Source: Terriglobia bacterium
GTDB taxonomy: Bacteria; Acidobacteriota; Terriglobia; UBA7540
Direction of reading: 5' to 3'
Assembly: GCA_030040995.1 (NCBI GenBank)
Contig: JASHOS010000227.1
Coordinates: 1 to 33,872 of the forward strand
DNA: 33,872 nt
The notes below the pieces were generated by a model. The model had not been told where the DNA came from, ran no database searches, and saw only the letters and a list, made by a program, of their open reading frames with translations. The translations under genes and the position numbers were made by a program. How positions within the stretch are numbered: position 1 is the first letter of the stretch; every line of letters starts with the position of its first letter. This document shows positions 30,073-33,872 of the stretch, piece by piece.

Positions 30073-30161
30073 TGGTGGACAGGGGAGGGTTCGAACCTCC
30101 GTAGGCCACATGGGCCGGCAGATTTACAGTCTGCTGCTTTTGACCGCTCAGCCACCTGTCC
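30073..30161 (-). tRNA. tRNA-Tyr (anticodon GUA), class II
   Basis: On the minus strand acceptor GGACAGG/CCTGTCC, anticodon arm CAGACT-GTA-AATCTG with anticodon at 30125-30127, then the long variable arm expected for bacterial tRNA-Tyr, T arm GGTTCGAACC and encoded CCA. Second gene of the cluster. Confidence 0.95.
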
Positions 30162-30307
30162 TGCTACCATTTCTGCTGATCCCCTCGCAACGCCGGTAGT
30201 TTTCCTTGAGCGGGCGTCCGCCGTGCATTTCCTTGCCGCTAGCCGCATCGGGGCAAAAAGGACGCCTCCCATTCACAATGATCTACCGAGCGGCCCCAAT
30301 TCTGTCT

Positions 30308-30383
30308 TGGAGCTGGCGAAGGGATTTGAACCCCCGACCCTCTGATTACAAATCAGATGCTCTACCAACTGAGCTACGCCAGC
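30308..30383 (-). tRNA. tRNA-Thr (anticodon UGU)
   Basis: On the minus strand acceptor GCTGGCG/CGCCAGC, D arm GTAGCTCAGTTGGTAGAGC, anticodon arm CTGATT-TGT-AATCAG with anticodon at 30348-30350, T arm GGTTCAAATCC and encoded CCA. First gene of the Thr-Tyr-Gly-Thr cluster. Confidence 0.95.
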
Positions 30384-30394
30384 CGAATCCTCCT

Positions 30395-30423
30395 ATTTTA
30401 AGATTCACAAAGCCAAAACGCAA
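30395..30423 (-). promoter_or_regulatory. Sigma-70-type promoter of the tRNA cluster
   Basis: On the minus strand TTGCGT (30418-30423) and TAAAAT (30395-30400) are 17 bp apart. The -10 ends 11 bases before the mature 5' end of tRNA-Thr(UGU), a typical stable-RNA promoter distance. The following GC-rich segment may serve as a discriminator. Confidence 0.6.
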
Positions 30424-30514
30424 CACGATAAAACCTTTATGAGAGCCGCGTTACAAGCTCCCGCTTAGAAACATTCGAGGTGCAGACAGCGGGGGGACTC
30501 GGCTGCGTTGCTGG

Positions 30515-32356
30515 CTACAAGGGGAGAGAAACACGAAAGGTTGTGCCTTCATTGATTTCACTGGTGAACTCGATCGAACCGTTGTGAAGTTGAACGATTC
30601 TGAAAGCCATTGCCAGACCGACGCCAGTTCCATTGGGCTTGGTTGTGTAATAAAGAGAGAAGATTTTCGATCGAGCTTCTTCCGGAATGCCTACCCCCTG
30701 GTCCGTAATCTCAAGGTCAACCGTCTTGGGTCCGGTTTTCGGCTTTACTCGAAGCTCGCCTCCTTTCGGCATCGCCTGGCAACCGTTCAGCACGAGGTTC
30801 AGCAGAGCCTGCTTCATAAGGTCACGATCGAGCTTGAGAGGCGGCACGCCGCCGTTGGGCTCCATGACGAGTTGAACGTTACAGCGTTTGGCGTGGGGTT
30901 CGGCGAGCGTAAAAACCTCGTTCACGAGGTCCGGGACGCTGGTCTCGCTCGGGCAAATCTCGAGGGGGCGGGTGAAATCGAGGAAGGTTTTTACCACCCG
31001 GTCCAGCCGCCGGATTTCCTCGGATAAAACGTCCAACTGCGGCTTGACAGCTTCTCCGTCACCCTGACGCTGAAGCTTGGCCTTGAGAATTTCCACTTGA
31101 ATGACCATGGCGTTCAACGGGTTCTTCACTTCATGGGCCACGCCGGAGGTGAGCCTCCCGAGCGCCGCAAGCTTCGTTGTGGCGCCAATCTGGTCTTCCA
31201 ACTGTGCCCGGTTGCCGGCGTCGCGCAGCATCACCAGTGTGGCTCGCAGCGCGCCTTTTTCGAACACCAGGTGACTGGTTACTGCAACGCACGGCGTTTG
31301 TTTGTTTTCCGGGATATCCACGCGACGCGCGCGCAACGCCAGCCGGTCGCGGAAAATTTCCCGAAGCAACTTATCGAGCGCATCATCGCGGTCAAATGCC
31401 TGGGTGGGCGTCTGAGAAATCATTCCGTCTGCCGGCCGCTGCAGGAATCGCCGCACGGAGGGCGTCGCCAGAATAAGCCGGTCCTGATCGTCAAAAAGCA
31501 TAAGCCCGTCGGCGAGGTTGGCAATCATCTGGTCTGTATTCTCTTTCAACGCCAGATAGGCCGCTTTGTCGCCCCGCATCTGCTCACCCAACAAGTTCAA
31601 CTTGCTGGATAGAATGCCCCATTCGTCGCCGCGCTCAATCTGCACGGGCGCGGTGAACTCGCCCCGCGCAATGCGGTCTACACTCTGCGAGATCGCCGCT
31701 AACGGGCGCAGCACCCGGAAGGAAAGCAAACCGGCGGTAAGCGTTGCGAACACGATCACCACGACTGCGAGCTCCAAAGCCCCTTTTAATTGCGGCGTCA
31801 CCTGCGAGGCGAGAAGTACAGTGGAAACCCCCACGCGAATGTCGCCGAAGGGCTGATTTTGCATCTGGAGCGGGAAATTCACCTCGTAGTCTTGGGGCAC
31901 GCCGTAAATAATTTGCAAGTCGCGGATGAAGCCCGCGTTCAGCAATTCTGAGAGAGGTGGCGCGTAGGGAAGCAGGTGACCAATCAATGCCGGGTCATTA
32001 TGGGCAAGGACAAGCCGGTTGGGGCCGGTGAGGGCGACGTAATCGACGCTCGGATAGTAGGCCACCACGGCTTGCAGGAGCGATATAAGACTTTCATCCT
32101 GGCCCAGGCGCACGTGGATGAAAGCACGAACCTCGGCAAAGTCAGACGAGTTAATGTACGGCGGGATTTTGGTCGCCAACATAGCCTGCCGGGCGCGGGA
32201 GTAGGTTTCCTGACTGATCGACGCGCCAATCTGCTCCACGTTCAGCAGCGTGTGCCGGACGAAAAGCATCAAGTACAGGGCAGATACGGCGATCATTACC
32301 ACAAGAACGAGCAGAGAAATGAGCGCGGTCAGCTTAACTTTGAGGCTGATTTTCAT
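30515..32356 (-). CDS. HAMP-PAS sensor histidine kinase (NtrB-like)
   Basis: 613 residues. A first membrane helix is at about 8-33, an extracytoplasmic sensor region to about 190, a second helix at about 193-213 and HAMP at about 212-270. A PAS-like segment covers about 275-385 (NLADGLMLFDDQDRLILATPSVRRFL). HisKA carries His408 in GVAHEVKNPLNAM, and the HATPase domain follows with N, G1 and G2 boxes (LLNLVLNGCQAM, ITDQGVGIPEEA, GTGVGLAMAFRIVQLHNG). Its start lies inside the regulator gene, a 23-base overlap, so the pair is translationally coupled. The kinase phosphorylates the NtrC-type protein encoded just upstream. Confidence 0.93.
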   Translation of the reverse strand: MKISLKVKLTALISLLVLVVMIAVSALYLMLFVRHTLLNVEQIGASISQETYSRARQAMLATKIPPYINSSDFAEVRAFIHVRLGQDESLISLLQAVVAYYPSVDYVALTGPNRLVLAHNDPALIGHLLPYAPPLSELLNAGFIRDLQIIYGVPQDYEVNFPLQMQNQPFGDIRVGVSTVLLASQVTPQLKGALELAVVVIVFATLTAGLLSFRVLRPLAAISQSVDRIARGEFTAPVQIERGDEWGILSSKLNLLGEQMRGDKAAYLALKENTDQMIANLADGLMLFDDQDRLILATPSVRRFLQRPADGMISQTPTQAFDRDDALDKLLREIFRDRLALRARRVDIPENKQTPCVAVTSHLVFEKGALRATLVMLRDAGNRAQLEDQIGATTKLAALGRLTSGVAHEVKNPLNAMVIQVEILKAKLQRQGDGEAVKPQLDVLSEEIRRLDRVVKTFLDFTRPLEICPSETSVPDLVNEVFTLAEPHAKRCNVQLVMEPNGGVPPLKLDRDLMKQALLNLVLNGCQAMPKGGELRVKPKTGPKTVDLEITDQGVGIPEEARSKIFSLYYTTKPNGTGVGLAMAFRIVQLHNGSIEFTSEINEGTTFRVSLPL

Positions 32357-33716
32357 ATTCCTTAAGCTTGTTATGCAGGGTCTTAAGGCTTATCCCGAGC
32401 ATTTCCGCCGCCCGCGTCTTATTGTTGCTGGTGAAAGCCAGAGTTTCACGGATCAGAAGGCGCTCGGCTTCAGCGACGGTGAGGCCGGGCCGGAGGGCGC
32501 GATCCCCTTCAATGACCGCGGGGAGAGTTCGGCCAAACTCAGGCGCCAGATCCCCTTTGCGGATGATATCGCCGGCGCATACGACGAGGGCTCTTTCCAG
32601 GGTATTGCGCAGTTCCCTGACATTGCCGGGCCAGGTATAGCGGCGGAAAAGGTCGATGACGTCCGAGTCGACAGCACGCACGTTCCGCTGATACTTGTGG
32701 TTAAGTTCCTCGAGCAACGTCTCCACCAGGCTTTCCAGATCCTCCAGATGCTCGCGCAAGGGAGGGATGGCGATATGCACGACGTTTAGACGGAAATAGA
32801 GGTCATTCCGCAGTTGTCCCTTGGCTACAGCCTCTTCGGCTACTTTGTTGGTGGCGGCGAGGACCCGGACGTCGGTAAGAATCTCCACCTTGCTCCCGAG
32901 GCGTCGGACTTTAGAATCCTCAAGTACGCGCAAAAGCTTCGCTTGAGTCGCAACGGGCATTTCCCCGATTTCGTCGAGCAGCAAGGTGCCGCCGTCAGCC
33001 AGCTCAAAGCATCCCGCACGGCGGTCCATCGCGCCCGTGAACGCTCCCTTTTCGTGACCGAAAATTTCGCTTTCCATGAGCGTTTCCGGAATTGCCGCGC
33101 AATTCACGGCAACAAACGGGTTGAGCTTGCGCGGGCTGAGCTCGTGAATCGTGCGGGCCGTAATTTCCTTTCCGGTGCCGCTTTCGCCGGTGATGAGTAC
33201 GGACGCGCTCGAAGGAGCCACCTGCGAGATCAGGGACATGACCTCCTGCATTTTCTTGGAACGTCCCACGAGACGCCCCAGGATTCCAGCCTGGCGCAGC
33301 CGGCGCTGAGCGATTTCCAGATCTCTTTCGTTAAGACGCCTTTCCAGGCAGTTGCGCAGTTCTACCTGCAATTTCTTGACGTCCAGAGGCTTTTCCAAAA
33401 AATTGTATGCGCCCAGCTTGGTTGCTTCCACAGCTTCTTCGATCGTTCCCTGTCCGGATAGCATGATGAAGCTGAGGCTGGGACGGGAATTGCGCAATTC
33501 GCGGAGTAAGTCCATGCCGTTCATGTCGGGCATGCGGAGGTCACAGATGACCACCACCGGATTGAATGAGTGTATTCTTTCAAGAGCCTCCCGTCCCTCC
33601 CCAGCCGATTCAGTCTGGTATCCCCAGTCACGAAGGAGCGTTGATAATCCCTCTCTTTCGTGGGTTTCATCATCTACGACCAGGACTTTGGCGTCCCTGT
33701 TCGCATTCATTGTCAT
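32334..33716 (-). CDS. NtrC-family sigma-54-dependent response regulator
   Basis: 460 residues from ATG 33716 (MTMNANRDAKVLVVDDE); the frame continues upstream to 33830 but lacks receiver homology there. The receiver domain (1-125) has Asp59 in VVICDLRMPD, with Asp15/Asp16 as the acidic pair. The AAA+ domain has Walker A GESGTGKE near 175, the sigma-54-contacting GAFTGA loop and Walker B LLLDEIGEMP. The C-terminal Fis-type helix-turn-helix is RAAEMLGISLKTLHNKLKEY. All catalytic motifs are intact. It activates sigma-54 promoters when phosphorylated by the overlapping kinase; the target regulon is not evident, and the neighbours do not suggest nitrogen genes. Confidence 0.95.
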   Translation of the reverse strand: MTMNANRDAKVLVVDDETHEREGLSTLLRDWGYQTESAGEGREALERIHSFNPVVVICDLRMPDMNGMDLLRELRNSRPSLSFIMLSGQGTIEEAVEATKLGAYNFLEKPLDVKKLQVELRNCLERRLNERDLEIAQRRLRQAGILGRLVGRSKKMQEVMSLISQVAPSSASVLITGESGTGKEITARTIHELSPRKLNPFVAVNCAAIPETLMESEIFGHEKGAFTGAMDRRAGCFELADGGTLLLDEIGEMPVATQAKLLRVLEDSKVRRLGSKVEILTDVRVLAATNKVAEEAVAKGQLRNDLYFRLNVVHIAIPPLREHLEDLESLVETLLEELNHKYQRNVRAVDSDVIDLFRRYTWPGNVRELRNTLERALVVCAGDIIRKGDLAPEFGRTLPAVIEGDRALRPGLTVAEAERLLIRETLAFTSNNKTRAAEMLGISLKTLHNKLKEYENQPQS

Positions 33717-33872
33717 TACGGCATGCCTCAAAGTAGGGGCTCGAAGCCCGAAATTCGCCCTCCGGCGGAACACGAGCAAATTGAAATGGGGGAAGGATAT
33801 TCCCGGTCCCCTCGGCCTGGCCTTAACCATTATAGCGAGTGATTGCGTGAAGCGGGATTTTTCTCGCGGAGA

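Overview
The window looks like a chromosomal segment of an Acidobacteriota-like soil bacterium. This is inferred from the housekeeping gene order, from a cysteine-rich insert near the N-terminus of RpoB that I associate with that phylum, and from overall gene content; no 16S gene is present to settle it.

Left, accessory region (about 1-6,000, + strand). After a repeat block that resembles the end of an off-window insertion element, there is a compact set of small genes. They include a subtilisin-type (S8) peptidase without a signal peptide, a 68-residue CxxC protein overlapping it, and a protein homologous to the C-terminal domain of cyanobactin maturation protease PatG. Four short peptides share one ungapped N-terminal leader (F6-x-A8-x2-S11-L12 ... 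Y19) and have unrelated, mostly Cys-rich C-termini. A three-repeat ricin-type beta-trefoil protein and two unrecognised small proteins are also present. No YcaO, lanthionine synthetase, radical-SAM or other RiPP-modifying enzyme is seen. The region carries decayed copies of its own genes: a frameshifted 5' end of the peptidase, and two fragments of the PatG-like 3' end. It has therefore been repeatedly duplicated and shuffled. I regard it as a candidate, poorly described PatA/PatG-type precursor-peptide system.

Gap (about 5,850-7,090). There is no convincing gene. The stretch holds nested inverted repeats and three imperfect tandem copies of a unit of about 140 bp.

Middle, core metabolism and signalling (7,089-15,403, + strand). 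An MlaF-like ATPase with substituted catalytic residues is followed by an MCE/MlaD protein, biotin carboxylase (accC), thiamine-phosphate synthase (thiE), an APC-family amino-acid permease, a membrane-anchored HAMP-PP2C (RsbU-type) phosphatase, and a DJ-1/PfpI protein. The first six are closely packed and probably largely co-transcribed. A convergent hairpin separates them from minus-strand genes.

Right, information-processing block (minus strand, 30,383 down to 16,509). Transcription runs tRNA-Thr(UGU), tRNA-Tyr, tRNA-Gly, tRNA-Thr(GGU), rpmG, tRNA-Trp, secE, nusG, rplK, rplA, rplJ, rplL, rpoB, rpoC, then a small zinc-ribbon protein. A CbiX-like chelatase and a small membrane-anchored protein follow. 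The usual tuf gene between the tRNAs and secE is missing. A 101-bp palindromic element sits between rplK and rplA. At the far right an NtrC-type sigma-54 activator and a HAMP histidine kinase form an overlapping two-component pair transcribed toward the tRNA cluster.
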